From Pararobbsia alpina (GTDB lineage: Bacteria; Pseudomonadota; Gammaproteobacteria; Burkholderiales; Burkholderiaceae): 64,000 bases of DNA. Made by a program: the position numbers and the translations under genes. A model generated the notes under the pieces. It was not told the origin of the DNA and did no database searches. It was given only the letters and a program-made list of their open reading frames with translations. The stretch covers positions 124,001 through 188,000 of the forward strand of contig NZ_CADIKM010000001.1 in the NCBI RefSeq assembly GCF_902859895.1, written 5' to 3'. Positions 53,577-63,581 of this stretch are shown piece by piece (within the stretch, counting starts at the first letter, position 1; the number at the start of each line of letters is the position of its first letter).

Positions 53577-54773
53577 TCAGGCGTAACGACGCAGCCGCAG
53601 GGAGAAATCGCGCAAGGCGACGATACCGCTCTGCTCGGCCCGATGGCACCACGACTGCAATTGCTGCAGCAATTGTTCGCGCGAGATATTCGAACGCTCC
53701 CAGATTGCGGCGAGTTCGCAACGCAGTTCGTAGTACGTCTTCAATGCGCTGCTCTGCTCGAGAATACCCGGCAGTAGCTGTTTCTGCGGTTCGGGCAGCA
53801 CGGATGCGTCCTTGTGGAACCAGACGCGCGCCCCCTTGAGCATCAGGTATTTCTCGCGGGCACCGAATTCCTTCAGGTGCGCGAGTTCCTGGCGATAGGC
53901 ACGCTTGACGGTCTTCGCATAGCTCGCCATCACTTCATAGCGGTTCGCGAGCACGACCTGCAGCGTGTCCAGATCGACGAGTGCCTTGCCTGCGCCGAGC
54001 TTGGGTGCCGGCGCGATCTTCTTGACCTTGGCAAGCTTCACGGCCGAGAGCATGCGGATATACATCCAGCCGATATCGAACTCGTACCACTTGTTCGACA
54101 GCTTCGCCGACGTCGCGAATGTGTGGTGATTGTTGTGAAGTTCTTCGCCGCCGATCAGGATGCCGAACGGGATCAGGTTCGTGCTCGCATCGGCGGAGTC
54201 GAAATTGCGGTAACCCCAGAAGTGACCGAAACCGTTGACGACACCGGCCGCCCAGAACGGGATCCAGGCCATCTGCACGGCCCAGACACTCAGGCCGACG
54301 ATGCCGAACAACGCGACGTCGATCACCATCATCAGGCTCACGCCGAGAATCGGGTAGCGCGTATAGATGTTGCGTTCGATCCAGTCGTCGGGCGTGCCGT
54401 GGCTGTAGCGGCGCAGTGTGTCTTCGTTCTTGGCCTCGAGCCGATAGAGCTCGGCGCCCTCGAGGAACACCTTGCGAATACCGCGCGTCTGCGGGCTGTG
54501 GGGATCGTCCTCGGTCTCGCACTTGGCATGGTGTTTGCGGTGAATCGCGGCCCACTGGCCGGTCAGCATGCCGGTCGTGGTCCAGAGCCAGAAGCGGAAG
54601 AAGTGTGACGCGATCGGATGCAGTTCCAGGGCGCGGTGCGCCTGGCAACGATGCAAATAGATAGTCACGCCGGCGATCGTCACATGCGTGAGCGCAAGCG
54701 TAGCCAAAATGATCTGCCACCACGTGAAGTGCAGCAAACCATTCGAAAGGAAATCGGTAACGGCGTGGACCAA
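53577..54773 (-). CDS. Membrane fatty-acid desaturase (delta-9, acyl-lipid/acyl-CoA type)
   Basis: A 398-residue integral-membrane di-iron desaturase. The three histidine boxes are H41-RCQA-H46, H78-RK-HH82 and HNNHH near residues 216-220. The usual two pairs of membrane spans surround them. A C-terminal extension of about 150 soluble residues follows, ending WCHRAEQSGIVALRDFSLRL. The start must be TTG 54773: an in-frame stop lies four codons upstream, the first ATG falls after the first histidine box, and GAGG sits at suitable spacing. It probably introduces cis double bonds in membrane lipids. Confidence 0.9.
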   Translation of the reverse strand: MVHAVTDFLSNGLLHFTWWQIILATLALTHVTIAGVTIYLHRCQAHRALELHPIASHFFRFWLWTTTGMLTGQWAAIHRKHHAKCETEDDPHSPQTRGIRKVFLEGAELYRLEAKNEDTLRRYSHGTPDDWIERNIYTRYPILGVSLMMVIDVALFGIVGLSVWAVQMAWIPFWAAGVVNGFGHFWGYRNFDSADASTNLIPFGILIGGEELHNNHHTFATSAKLSNKWYEFDIGWMYIRMLSAVKLAKVKKIAPAPKLGAGKALVDLDTLQVVLANRYEVMASYAKTVKRAYRQELAHLKEFGAREKYLMLKGARVWFHKDASVLPEPQKQLLPGILEQSSALKTYYELRCELAAIWERSNISREQLLQQLQSWCHRAEQSGIVALRDFSLRLRRYA

Positions 54774-55236
54774 AATGTAGCCTCAGTCGGGGAGCAGCTC
54801 AGGTCGGTCATCCTTGCCTGACAAGAGACAGGGAACGGACCGGGCGCAATACGCGTGGCGACGGCTGCCCAAAGTCGCAATTTGATTTTACAGGATTGCT
54901 ACACGATTGTTACTAGAAAAAACCGATAAAAATTAGGCATTTCCGTGCGAGGGATTGCCGCGGAAGTTTACGAATATTAAGAGCCCGATCCAGCCGCAAA
55001 TCCTACCGATTATCCGCACGAGGATCTTGAAATCCCCTTGAATAGGGCTTGAGCCCCGCGTGAAAAGCGGGTTTGCAAGTCGATCCGCGCATACGCACCG
55101 TCGGCCAAATAGGGGACGATTCATTTGCGCAATCGGTCGATTCACGTAAAGTACGGCATCAACAGTCGTCCGGGGCGCGCTGAAAGCGGATTGGCGGTAC
55201 ACGGCCCGACCGGACGCTTACACGACGCGCCACGCG
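54774..55236. other. Divergent intergenic region between desaturase and ClC genes
   Basis: 463 bases with no convincing gene. An AT-rich block (about 54885-54940) lies on the desaturase side. A short hairpin CCCGC/GCGGG is at 55055-55071. Promoters for both genes must lie here, but I cannot place them firmly. Confidence 0.5.
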
Positions 55237-56973
55237 ATGTTCAATATCCTTCTCAAGCTCCGGATTCGCCTCCAGACGCTTTTCCGCTTTTCAGAAGCGC
55301 ATTCGATGCTGCTCTGGGCGTGCCTGGCAGGCTTTGTGGGTGCGCTTGCGACCATCGTGTTCCGCGAGGGCATCGATCTCGTGCAATGGCTGCTCGTCGG
55401 CGACACGGGAAGCCTCGTGAGTATCGCCGGACACCTGCCCTGGGAAGGCCGCCTTGCGCTGCCCACAGCGGGGGGTTTCGTAGCCGGGCTATTCCTGCTG
55501 CTCGCGCGGCGCTTTTCCGAAGGCGAAGCGGAATCCGACTATATGGGGGCGATCACGATCGGCGAGGGCCGCATCCCCGTCAAGCAAAGCCTCGCGCGCA
55601 GCCTGTCGTCGTTGTGCACGATCGCATCGGGCGGCTCGATCGGCCGCGAGGGCTCGATGGTCCATCTGGCGGCGCTCAGCGCATCAGTGATCGGCCAGTT
55701 CCGGCGCGTCGATCCGCCGCGGTTACGCTTGCTCGTCGCATGCGGTGCGGCCGCGGGGATCACCTCGGCCTACAACGCGCCGATCGCAGGTGCGTTCTTC
55801 GTGACCGAAATCGTCCTCGGTTCGATCGCCATGGAGAGCTTCGGGCCCATCGTGGTCGCATCGGTGGTCGCCAACATCACCATGCGCAGCCTGCCCGGCT
55901 ACCACCCCGCCTACGAGATGCCCGCCTTTCCGGCGATCTTCGGTGCGGAATCGCTGCTCTTCGTGCTGCTCGGCATTCTCGCCGGCGTGCTGGCCCCGGC
56001 ATTCCTGCGCCTGCTCGATACCTCCAAGACTCTGTTTCGCAAGACCGGCTGGCCGCTGCCGGTCCGGCTCGGCGTCGGCGGGTTCGGGGTCGGCCTGCTG
56101 TCGATCCACTCCCCGGAGGTCTGGGGCAACGGCTATAGCGTGGTCAATTCGATCCTGCATTCGCCGTGGACCTGGACCGCGCTCGCGAGCGTACTGGTCT
56201 TCAAGGTCATCGCAACCGCACTGACCGCAGGCTCGGGCGCAATAGGCGGCGTCTTCACGCCGACACTGTTCGTCGGCGCGACGATCGGCGCGATCTTCGG
56301 CCTTGGCGTGCAGGTATTGTGGCCGCATGGCACCTCGGCACCTTTCGCGTACGCGATGGTCGGGATGGGGGCTTTTCTCGCGGCGGCAACCAGCGCGCCG
56401 CTCATGGCGATCCTGATGATCTTCGAGATGACGCTGAGCTACCAGGTCGTGCTGCCGCTGATGCTGGCGTGTGTGGTCGCTTACTTTATCGCCCGTTCGC
56501 AGGGCGAGACATCGATGTATCAGGTGATCATCACACGCAACCGGAACCTGCAGGAGCGCGTGCGGCTGCGCGCGACGCAGATGCGCGAGCTGATCCGGCC
56601 GGCCGATACGGTGCTCGAGGATACCGCGCGCTTTTCGGAAATCACGCGCGTATTTCTCGAGTATCCAGTCAAATACATCTATGTCGTCGACGCGAAAGGC
56701 TGCTTTCGCGGCGTGGTCGCCCTGCAGGACGTGACCTCGGTGCTGCTGTGCAAGCGGGACACCGACGCGCTTAGCGCAGGTGAGCTGCTACGCTCCAAGT
56801 TCGATTACCTGACGCCGGACATGTCGCTCGGTCAGGCATTCCAGCGCTTCATGATGCTCCAGGGCGAACGGCTGCCCGTGATCGAGAGCGACGCCAATCC
56901 GGTGCTACTCGGCGTGGTCTACAAAACGTCGCTGCTCGATGCATACGGGCGAATCGACAGCGCCCAGACCTAG
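55237..56973 (+). CDS. ClC-family chloride channel/antiporter with C-terminal CBS pair (ClcB-like)
   Basis: A 578-residue ClC protein. The 10-plus helical ClC core contains GGSIGREGSMVHL, where the usual GxEGP is GREGS, and the conserved AGSGAIGGVFTPTLFVGATI. MGAFLAAATSAPLMAILMIF follows. Residues from about 450 form two CBS domains (VFLEYPVKYIYVVDAKGCFR, then LPVIESDANPVLLGVV). CBS domains are absent from E. coli ClcA. Channel or H+/Cl- exchanger cannot be decided from sequence. Its stop abuts that of the rsmB-like gene with no spacer. Confidence 0.9.
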   Translation: MFNILLKLRIRLQTLFRFSEAHSMLLWACLAGFVGALATIVFREGIDLVQWLLVGDTGSLVSIAGHLPWEGRLALPTAGGFVAGLFLLLARRFSEGEAESDYMGAITIGEGRIPVKQSLARSLSSLCTIASGGSIGREGSMVHLAALSASVIGQFRRVDPPRLRLLVACGAAAGITSAYNAPIAGAFFVTEIVLGSIAMESFGPIVVASVVANITMRSLPGYHPAYEMPAFPAIFGAESLLFVLLGILAGVLAPAFLRLLDTSKTLFRKTGWPLPVRLGVGGFGVGLLSIHSPEVWGNGYSVVNSILHSPWTWTALASVLVFKVIATALTAGSGAIGGVFTPTLFVGATIGAIFGLGVQVLWPHGTSAPFAYAMVGMGAFLAAATSAPLMAILMIFEMTLSYQVVLPLMLACVVAYFIARSQGETSMYQVIITRNRNLQERVRLRATQMRELIRPADTVLEDTARFSEITRVFLEYPVKYIYVVDAKGCFRGVVALQDVTSVLLCKRDTDALSAGELLRSKFDYLTPDMSLGQAFQRFMMLQGERLPVIESDANPVLLGVVYKTSLLDAYGRIDSAQT

Positions 56974-58839
56974 TCAGCGCTCCGATTCCGCGCCGGGCCT
57001 GTCGTCGTCGATCCCGATTTCATCGTCGCCTTCCGCGTCGACTTCGACGTCCACCTTGGCCCCGGTCGACCCGGTCGATTCCGAAAGCTCGTCGATTTCG
57101 ACGTCTTCAATGTCCGCATCGCCGGCTTGCGCAGCTTGCTCATTCAGAGCGGCCTTGCCTGTCAACCGCGCCTTGCGCTGCAGGACCGCCGCGAAGAATC
57201 CGTCGGTCGCATGGATATGCGGCCAAAGCGACAGGTACTCGCCTGTATCGAGATCGATCTTCTGTTCCGCGAGTACCTCCGAAGCGGGCACCAGCGTGAA
57301 ATCGGGATGCGCTTCGAGGAAGGCCTTGACGATATCCTCGTTCTCGACCTCGAGGATTGAGCAGGTCGCGTACACGAGACGGCCGCCCGGCTTGACGAGC
57401 CGCGCGGCGTTCGCGAGGATCGAGGCCTGCTTGGGCGCGAGTTCGACGAGCGTGTTCGGCGTCTGGCGCCACTTGAGGTCGGGGTTGCGGCGCAGGGTAC
57501 CGAGCCCGCTGCACGGTGCGTCGACGAGCACGCGGTCGATCTTGCCCGCGAGGCGCTTGATCTTCGGATCGTGTTCGCTGTCGATCAGCACCGTATGGAC
57601 ATTCGACAGACCGCTCTTGGCCATGCGCGGCTTGAGCTTGGCCAGGCGGCGTTCGGCCACGTCGAACGCATAGAGCCGGCCGGTCGAACGCATCATCGCG
57701 CCGAGTGCCAGCGTCTTGCCACCCGCGCCCGCGCAGAAATCGACCACCATTTCGCCGCGCTTCGCGCCGACCAGATGGCATAGCAACTGACTCCCTTCGT
57801 CCTGCACCTCGAACCAGCCCTCCTCGAAGGACTTGAGCCGGTTGACCGGCGGCTTGCCCGCCACCCGCACGCCATTCGGTGCGAATGGGGTTTCGCCGGC
57901 CTCGATGCCGGTCGATTCGAGTGCGTCGAGCACCTGGTCGCGGCTCGCCTTGATCGTGTTGACGCGCAGGTCGAGCGGTGCCGGGTGGTTCAACGCGGCG
58001 GCCAGCCGCGCAAGCTCCGCCGGGGCGAAGCGCGCGGCGAGCGGCTGCTCGATCCACTCGGGCAAATTGGTCCGCACGCGCAATGGCAGGCTCGCGGGAT
58101 CGATTTTCGAAATCCGCTCGAGCCATTGTGCTTCGTCCGTCGAGACGAGCGGGGTCAACGCACCGCGCCCCACCGTCTGCATCAGGCCGAGCAGGATCAG
58201 GCGGCGCGCGGGCGTACCCCAGCCGCTTTCGGCCAGATGCAGGAATTCCGTGCGCCGGCGCAGCACCGCGAAGACGGCTTCGGCGACGATACCGCGCTCG
58301 GAATGGCCGAGCTTCGGATGTTCGCGGAAGAAGCGGCTCGTCGTCGCATCGGCGGCACCCGCGAAATTGAGGATCTCGGCGAGCAGCGTCTCGGCCTGGC
58401 CGACCAGGAACCCATGCACGCGCGCACCGCTTTCCGTATGGCCGACGGCGGCGTTCTGCTTGAGCGTGGCATCGCTTGCGCGGCGCAGCGGCTTGCCACG
58501 CGCGTTGCCGCGACTCTTACCCGAGCCGGGCCGCCCCGCCCCGCCCGTGTGTGCGCCGCTCGAGCCCGTATTGCCGCTGCCCCCGCGCGCGCCACCCGTG
58601 GCGCCGCTTCCTGCACGCCCACCGCGCGCGCCGCCGTGATCGCCTTCGGTCGCACTGCCGGGACCGGTACCGCTCGCGCGCGCACCGGATGCCGCGCCGC
58701 TACCCGGGCGGGCGCCGGCCGGCTTCGCTGCCCCACCTCGCGTCGGATTGAGGCGCGAGGCGGCATGCTCGGCGGACCGGCGACCGGCCGACGCCGCTTC
58801 GTCGCCACGCGGGCGGCCGGGTTTCTTGGGTTTGTTCAT
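56974..58839 (-). CDS. RsmB/NOP2/Sun-family rRNA cytosine methyltransferase with long disordered tails
   Basis: A 621-residue SAM-dependent m5C RNA methyltransferase. Residues 1-130 are a Gly/Ser/Ala/Arg-rich low-complexity tail. An NusB-like helical region is followed by the catalytic domain: SAM motif VVDFCAGAGGKTLALGAM, the motif IV cysteine in DAPCSGLGTLRRNPDLKW and the nucleophile cysteine in YATCSILEVENED. The last 45 residues are strongly acidic (DADIEDVEIDELSES). ATG 58839 overlaps the purN stop (ATGA), so it is translationally coupled to purN. RsmB proper is the closest match, but the exact target base is not certain. Confidence 0.88.
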   Translation of the reverse strand: MNKPKKPGRPRGDEAASAGRRSAEHAASRLNPTRGGAAKPAGARPGSGAASGARASGTGPGSATEGDHGGARGGRAGSGATGGARGGSGNTGSSGAHTGGAGRPGSGKSRGNARGKPLRRASDATLKQNAAVGHTESGARVHGFLVGQAETLLAEILNFAGAADATTSRFFREHPKLGHSERGIVAEAVFAVLRRRTEFLHLAESGWGTPARRLILLGLMQTVGRGALTPLVSTDEAQWLERISKIDPASLPLRVRTNLPEWIEQPLAARFAPAELARLAAALNHPAPLDLRVNTIKASRDQVLDALESTGIEAGETPFAPNGVRVAGKPPVNRLKSFEEGWFEVQDEGSQLLCHLVGAKRGEMVVDFCAGAGGKTLALGAMMRSTGRLYAFDVAERRLAKLKPRMAKSGLSNVHTVLIDSEHDPKIKRLAGKIDRVLVDAPCSGLGTLRRNPDLKWRQTPNTLVELAPKQASILANAARLVKPGGRLVYATCSILEVENEDIVKAFLEAHPDFTLVPASEVLAEQKIDLDTGEYLSLWPHIHATDGFFAAVLQRKARLTGKAALNEQAAQAGDADIEDVEIDELSESTGSTGAKVDVEVDAEGDDEIGIDDDRPGAESER

Positions 58840-59477
58840 GCTTGCTCCGTAGCGAACCACCATTGCGGCTCGGGCGGCGTCAGCGAGGCGAGGCCGCCGG
58901 CGACCGACAAACGGTCTTCGACGAACCAGCGCACCGCGCGCGGGTAGATTTGATGTTCGACAGCCAGCACGCGCTGGCGCAGGGTCTCGGGGTCGTCGCC
59001 GGCCTTTACCGGCACGACGCCCTGGAGCACGATCGGTCCGAGATCGAGGTCGGCTGTCACGAAATGAATGGTCGCTCCATGCAGCTTGACACCCGCTTCG
59101 AGCGCGCGCTGATGGGTCTTGAGGCCCGGGAAGCTGGGCAAGAGCGACGGATGAACGTTCACCATCCGCTGCGCATAGTGCGCGACGAAAGCCGGCGTGA
59201 GCACGCGCATGAAACCGGCCAGCACGACCAGATCGGGCGCGAAACCGTCGATCGTCTGCCGAAGCACGGTGTCGAACTGCTCGCGATCAGGATACTCGCG
59301 ATGGTCGACGACCGCGGTGGGAATGCCATGCGACTGCGCAAACGCGAGCCCGTCGGCCTCGGGCCTGCTCGAAACGACCGCCGCGATCCGCGCTGGCCAG
59401 CGTTCGGCAGCCTGGGCGGCGACGATCGCCTCCATATTGCTGCCGCGGCCTGAAATCAGGATCACAATATTTTTCAT
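58836..59477 (-). CDS. purN: Phosphoribosylglycinamide formyltransferase
   Basis: Formyl transfer from 10-formyl-THF to GAR in purine synthesis. The 213-residue protein has the start MKNIVILISGRGSNMEAIVA, the active-site MVNVHPSLLPSFPGLKTHQR region and the catalytic Asp/His context GATIHFVTADLDLGPIVLQG. Length is normal. It is first of a purN-rsmB-like pair and divergent from ribF. Confidence 0.96.
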   Translation of the reverse strand: MKNIVILISGRGSNMEAIVAAQAAERWPARIAAVVSSRPEADGLAFAQSHGIPTAVVDHREYPDREQFDTVLRQTIDGFAPDLVVLAGFMRVLTPAFVAHYAQRMVNVHPSLLPSFPGLKTHQRALEAGVKLHGATIHFVTADLDLGPIVLQGVVPVKAGDDPETLRQRVLAVEHQIYPRAVRWFVEDRLSVAGGLASLTPPEPQWWFATEQA

Positions 59478-59542
59478 GCGCGGATCTTATCATCGCGACC
59501 CCGCCGCCCGACCCCAAACGGCGTGGGAGTCCGGCTAGCGTT

Positions 59543-59548
59543 TATAAT
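59543..59548 (+). promoter_or_regulatory. Consensus -10 box upstream of ribF
   Basis: TATAAT in the 178-base divergent spacer between purN and ribF. The -35 region is weak. The transcript leader would be about 100 nt. Confidence 0.45.
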
Positions 59549-59655
59549 CATGCGTTTTGCGGCAATCCGGTTGGCACGGTGTCGAGCATCGCTCGCCTTG
59601 CACCGTGACGGCCCGTTTCGCTGGCTCTTTTTGCGGTCCCCCTGCGCGCGTAATC

Positions 59656-60630
59656 GTGAGAGTTTTCAGAGGTCTACCCAATGCCGAGAGCAAGGCGCCC
59701 TGCGCGCTGACGATCGGCAACTTCGATGGCGTCCATCGCGGTCACCAGGCGTTGCTTGCGCGCGTGCGCGCGGCGGCGGACGCGCGCGGTCTGCCGGTCT
59801 GCGTCATGACCTTCGAGCCCCATCCGCGCGAATTCTTCAACCCCGCCAGCGCGCCGCCCCGCATCGCGCTGCTGCGCGACAAGCTCGACGCGCTGCGGAT
59901 GAGCGAGGTCGACCGGGTCGTCGTCGAGCACTTCAACCAGACCTTCGCCTCACAGACACCCGATGCCTTCGTCGAAAAGATCATCGTCAACGGCCTGCAT
60001 GCGCGCTGGGTACTGGTTGGTGACGACTTCCGCTACGGCGCGAAACGCGCGGGCGACTTCGAGTCGCTGAAGGCGGCCGGCCTGCGCCATGGCTTCGAAG
60101 TCGAACAGATGCCGACTGTCGCTGATCCGACGGGCGTGCGCATTTCGAGTTCGGCCGTCCGCGCGGCGCTCGTTGCGGGCGATGTCACGGGCGCGGCCCT
60201 GCTGCTCGGGCGCCCGTATGAATTCAGCGGCCATGTCGTGCACGGCGCGAAACTCGGCCGCCATCTCGGTTTTCCAACGCTGAACCTGCGTGTCGCGCAT
60301 ACGCGCCCCGCGCTGTCCGGCATTCTCGTCGTGCAGGTCCACGGCCTCGGTGAGCGTCCGGTGCCGGGTGTCGCGAGTCTAGGGCTGCGGCCGACCGTCG
60401 ACGATTCAGGCCGCGTGCTGCTCGAGGTGCACCTGCTCGACTGGAGCGGGGATGCGTACGGCAAGCTCGTGCGCGTCGAATTCCTCAAGAAAATCCGCGA
60501 CGAAGAGAAGTTCATCGATCTGCCGACGCTGACCACCGCAATTGCGCGCGACGTCGACCATGCACGCGCGTGGTTTGCCGCGAACGGCAATCCGCGCGAC
60601 TACGCGACATCAGCCACCGATCGAATTTGA
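59656..60630 (+). CDS. ribF: Bifunctional riboflavin kinase / FAD synthetase
   Basis: Phosphorylates riboflavin to FMN and adenylylates FMN to FAD. The 324-residue protein has the nucleotidyltransferase motif [18 protein letters not shown], the [24 protein letters not shown] switch and the kinase-domain start [17 protein letters not shown] chose GTG 59656, giving the usual MRVFRGL-type N-terminus; the open frame further upstream is not family-like. No FMN riboswitch is visible. It lies 110 bases before ileS, as is common. Confidence 0.95.
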   Translation: MRVFRGLPNAESKAPCALTIGNFDGVHRGHQALLARVRAAADARGLPVCVMTFEPHPREFFNPASAPPRIALLRDKLDALRMSEVDRVVVEHFNQTFASQTPDAFVEKIIVNGLHARWVLVGDDFRYGAKRAGDFESLKAAGLRHGFEVEQMPTVADPTGVRISSSAVRAALVAGDVTGAALLLGRPYEFSGHVVHGAKLGRHLGFPTLNLRVAHTRPALSGILVVQVHGLGERPVPGVASLGLRPTVDDSGRVLLEVHLLDWSGDAYGKLVRVEFLKKIRDEEKFIDLPTLTTAIARDVDHARAWFAANGNPRDYATSATDRI

Positions 60631-60740
60631 ATCAGGCGGCGACGGGCCTCGCGCGCGAGCGCCGGCCTGCCACCGCCGCCTTGCATGCCCAGCCGCCCAT
60701 CGAGGCGGACCGCAACGAACGAATCCAACCAAGCGATACG

Positions 60741-63581
60741 ATGAGCGACAAGAAAGCCGAATCCAAGCAAGCGCCGTCAAAGTACCCGGTCAACCTGCTC
60801 GATACCCCGTTCCCGATGCGCGGCGACCTGCCCAAGCGCGAGCCGCAATGGGTCAAGCAATGGCAGGAACGCGACATCTACGGCAAGATCCGCGCGGCGA
60901 GCGCCGGACGCCCGAAGTTCATTCTTCATGACGGCCCGCCGTACGCGAACGGCGACATCCACCTCGGTCACGCGGTCAACAAGATCCTGAAGGACCTCGT
61001 CGTCAAGTCGCGCAATATGGCGGGCTTCGATGCGCCCTATGTGCCGGGCTGGGACTGCCATGGCATGCCGATCGAAATCCAGATCGAGAAGCAGTTCGGC
61101 AAATCGCTGCCGGTCGCCGAGGTCCAGCAGAAGGCGCGCGCCTACGCGACCGAACAGATCGAACGCCAGAAGGTCGGCTTCCGGCGGCTCGGTGTGCTCG
61201 GCGAATGGGATCGTCCGTACAAGACGATGGACTTCGAGAACGAGGCCGGCGAGATTCGCGCGCTCGCGAAGATCATGGAAAAGGGCTATGTGTTCCGCGG
61301 ACTCAAGCCGGTCAACTGGTGTTTCGACTGCGGCTCGGCGCTCGCCGAAGCGGAAGTCGAGTATCAGGACCGCACCGACCCGACCATCGACGTCGTATTC
61401 GGCTTTGCCGAGCCCGAACGAGTCGCAGCCGCATTCGGCCTGCCCGCCCTGCCGAGGACCGATGGAGGCGTCGTCATCTGGACGACCACCCCCTGGACGA
61501 TCCCGTCGAACCAGGCCCTCAATCTGCATCCGGAATTCAGTTACAGCCTCGTTGACACGCCGCGCGGCCTGCTACTGCTCGCGACCGAACGCGTCGAAGC
61601 ATGCCTGAAGACCTATGAGACCACGGGCACGATCATCGCCTCGACGATCGGCGCGAATCTCGCAGGCATCCGCTTCCAGCATCCGCTGAGCCGGGCCGAC
61701 GCCGGCTACGACCGCACTGCCCCGGTCTATCTCGGCGACTATGTGACGCTCGATACCGGCACTGGCGTGGTTCACTCGGCGCCCGCCTACGGGATCGAAG
61801 ACTTTGTCTCATGCAAGCGCCACGGCATGAGCGACGCCGACATCCTGAGCCCGGTGCTCGGTGACGGTCATTTTGCGCAGAGCCTGCCGCTGTTCGGCGG
61901 CCTGATGATCTGGGATGCGAACCCGAAGATCATCGCCGCGTTGCGCGCAGCCGGCACGCTGTTGCACACCGAGGACGACCTTCACAGCTACATGCATTGC
62001 TGGCGTCACAAGACGCCGATCATCTATCGCGCGACGTCGCAGTGGTTCGCGGGTCTCGACATCCAGCCGAACGAAGGCGGCCGCACGCTACGCCAGACGG
62101 CACTCGAAGGTATCGAGAACACGGCCTTCTTTCCGGCCTGGGGCAAGGCGCGCCTGCACGCGATGATCGCCAACCGGCCAGACTGGACGCTTTCGCGCCA
62201 GCGCCAGTGGGGCGTGCCGATGGCGTTCTTCGTCCACAAGGAGACGGGAGAACTGCATCCGCATACCCCCGCGCTGCTGGAGGAAATCGCCAAGCGCGTC
62301 GAGCAAGGCGGGATCGAAGCCTGGCAGCGTCTGGACGCCCGCGACCTGATTGGCGACGACGTCGCCTACTACGAGAAGAACCGCGATACGCTCGACGTCT
62401 GGTTCGACTCGGGCACGACGCACTGGCATGTCCTGCGCGGTTCGCACAAGAACGAACTCCAGTGGCCGGCCGACATGTATCTCGAGGGCTCGGACCAGCA
62501 CCGCGGCTGGTTCCACTCGTCGCTGCTGACGGGTTCGATGCTCGACGGGCGGCCGCCGTACAAGTCGCTGCTCACGCACGGCTTCACGGTCGATTCGCAG
62601 GGTCGCAAGATGTCGAAGTCACTCGGCAACGGCATCGAACCGCAGGAGATCGCGCAAAAGCTCGGTGCCGAGATCATCCGCCTCTGGATCGCCGCAAGCG
62701 ACTATTCGGGCGAGCTCGTGCTGTCCGAGGAAATTCTCAAGCGCCTGTCCGACACGTACCGGCGCATTCGCAACACGCTGCGCTTTCTGCTCGCGAACCT
62801 GTCGGACTTCGACTATGCGAAGCATGCGCTGCCACCCGAGCAATGGCTCGAGATCGACCGGTATGCGGTCGCGCTCGCCGCGGCGCAACAGGCCGACTGG
62901 CTCGCGCACTATGCGAAGTACGAGTTCCACCCGGTCGTCGCGAAGATCTCGACCTTCTGCTCGGAAGACCTCGGCGGCTTCTATCTCGACGTGCTCAAGG
63001 ACCGCCTCTATACGATGGCCGCGGACTCGCCGGCCCGCCGCGCCGCACAGACCGCGCTCTATCACGTGACCCAGGGCCTGCTGCGGATCATCGCGCCGTT
63101 CCTGTCGTTCACGGCCGAGGAAGCGTGGCAGGTATTCCAGCCCGGCACCGACACGATCTTCACCGAGACGTACTACGTTTATCCGGAGCTCGACGGCGCC
63201 CCCGCGCTGCTCGACAAGTGGACGATGCTGCGCGCGGTCCGTGCCGGCGTCACCAAGTCGCTCGAGGACGCACGCACGGCCGAGAAGATCGGTTCGTCGC
63301 TGCAGGCCGAAGTCACGCTCAAGGCGAACGGCGCGCGGCTCGAAGCGCTCCAGAGCCTCGGCGACGATCTCAAGTTCGTGCTGATCACCTCGGCCGCCGA
63401 TGTCGAGACAGTCGCGACGGCCGAGGACGAAGGGGTCTATGTGCGGCCGTCCTCGCATGCGAAATGCGAGCGTTGCTGGCACTATCGAGCCGATGTAGGC
63501 ATCGATGCGGCGCACCCGACGATCTGCGGCCGCTGCGTCACCAATCTGTTCGGTCATGGAGAAACAAGGAGCGCAGCGTAA
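60741..63581 (+). CDS. ileS: Isoleucyl-tRNA synthetase
   Basis: Charges tRNA-Ile. The 946-residue class I synthetase has the HIGH box in [19 protein letters not shown], the editing domain with [14 protein letters not shown], the KMSKS box in [13 protein letters not shown] and a C-terminal zinc finger CERCWHY...CGRCVTN. ATG 60741 is the family start. Its stop overlaps the lspA start by one base (TAATG), giving the classic ileS-lspA coupling. Confidence 0.97.
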   Translation: MSDKKAESKQAPSKYPVNLLDTPFPMRGDLPKREPQWVKQWQERDIYGKIRAASAGRPKFILHDGPPYANGDIHLGHAVNKILKDLVVKSRNMAGFDAPYVPGWDCHGMPIEIQIEKQFGKSLPVAEVQQKARAYATEQIERQKVGFRRLGVLGEWDRPYKTMDFENEAGEIRALAKIMEKGYVFRGLKPVNWCFDCGSALAEAEVEYQDRTDPTIDVVFGFAEPERVAAAFGLPALPRTDGGVVIWTTTPWTIPSNQALNLHPEFSYSLVDTPRGLLLLATERVEACLKTYETTGTIIASTIGANLAGIRFQHPLSRADAGYDRTAPVYLGDYVTLDTGTGVVHSAPAYGIEDFVSCKRHGMSDADILSPVLGDGHFAQSLPLFGGLMIWDANPKIIAALRAAGTLLHTEDDLHSYMHCWRHKTPIIYRATSQWFAGLDIQPNEGGRTLRQTALEGIENTAFFPAWGKARLHAMIANRPDWTLSRQRQWGVPMAFFVHKETGELHPHTPALLEEIAKRVEQGGIEAWQRLDARDLIGDDVAYYEKNRDTLDVWFDSGTTHWHVLRGSHKNELQWPADMYLEGSDQHRGWFHSSLLTGSMLDGRPPYKSLLTHGFTVDSQGRKMSKSLGNGIEPQEIAQKLGAEIIRLWIAASDYSGELVLSEEILKRLSDTYRRIRNTLRFLLANLSDFDYAKHALPPEQWLEIDRYAVALAAAQQADWLAHYAKYEFHPVVAKISTFCSEDLGGFYLDVLKDRLYTMAADSPARRAAQTALYHVTQGLLRIIAPFLSFTAEEAWQVFQPGTDTIFTETYYVYPELDGAPALLDKWTMLRAVRAGVTKSLEDARTAEKIGSSLQAEVTLKANGARLEALQSLGDDLKFVLITSAADVETVATAEDEGVYVRPSSHAKCERCWHYRADVGIDAAHPTICGRCVTNLFGHGETRSAA

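Noticed and set aside
59478-59655. Possible FMN riboswitch before ribF
   Set aside because: The spacer lacks the conserved FMN-element core and is too short; only a promoter -10 box is visible.
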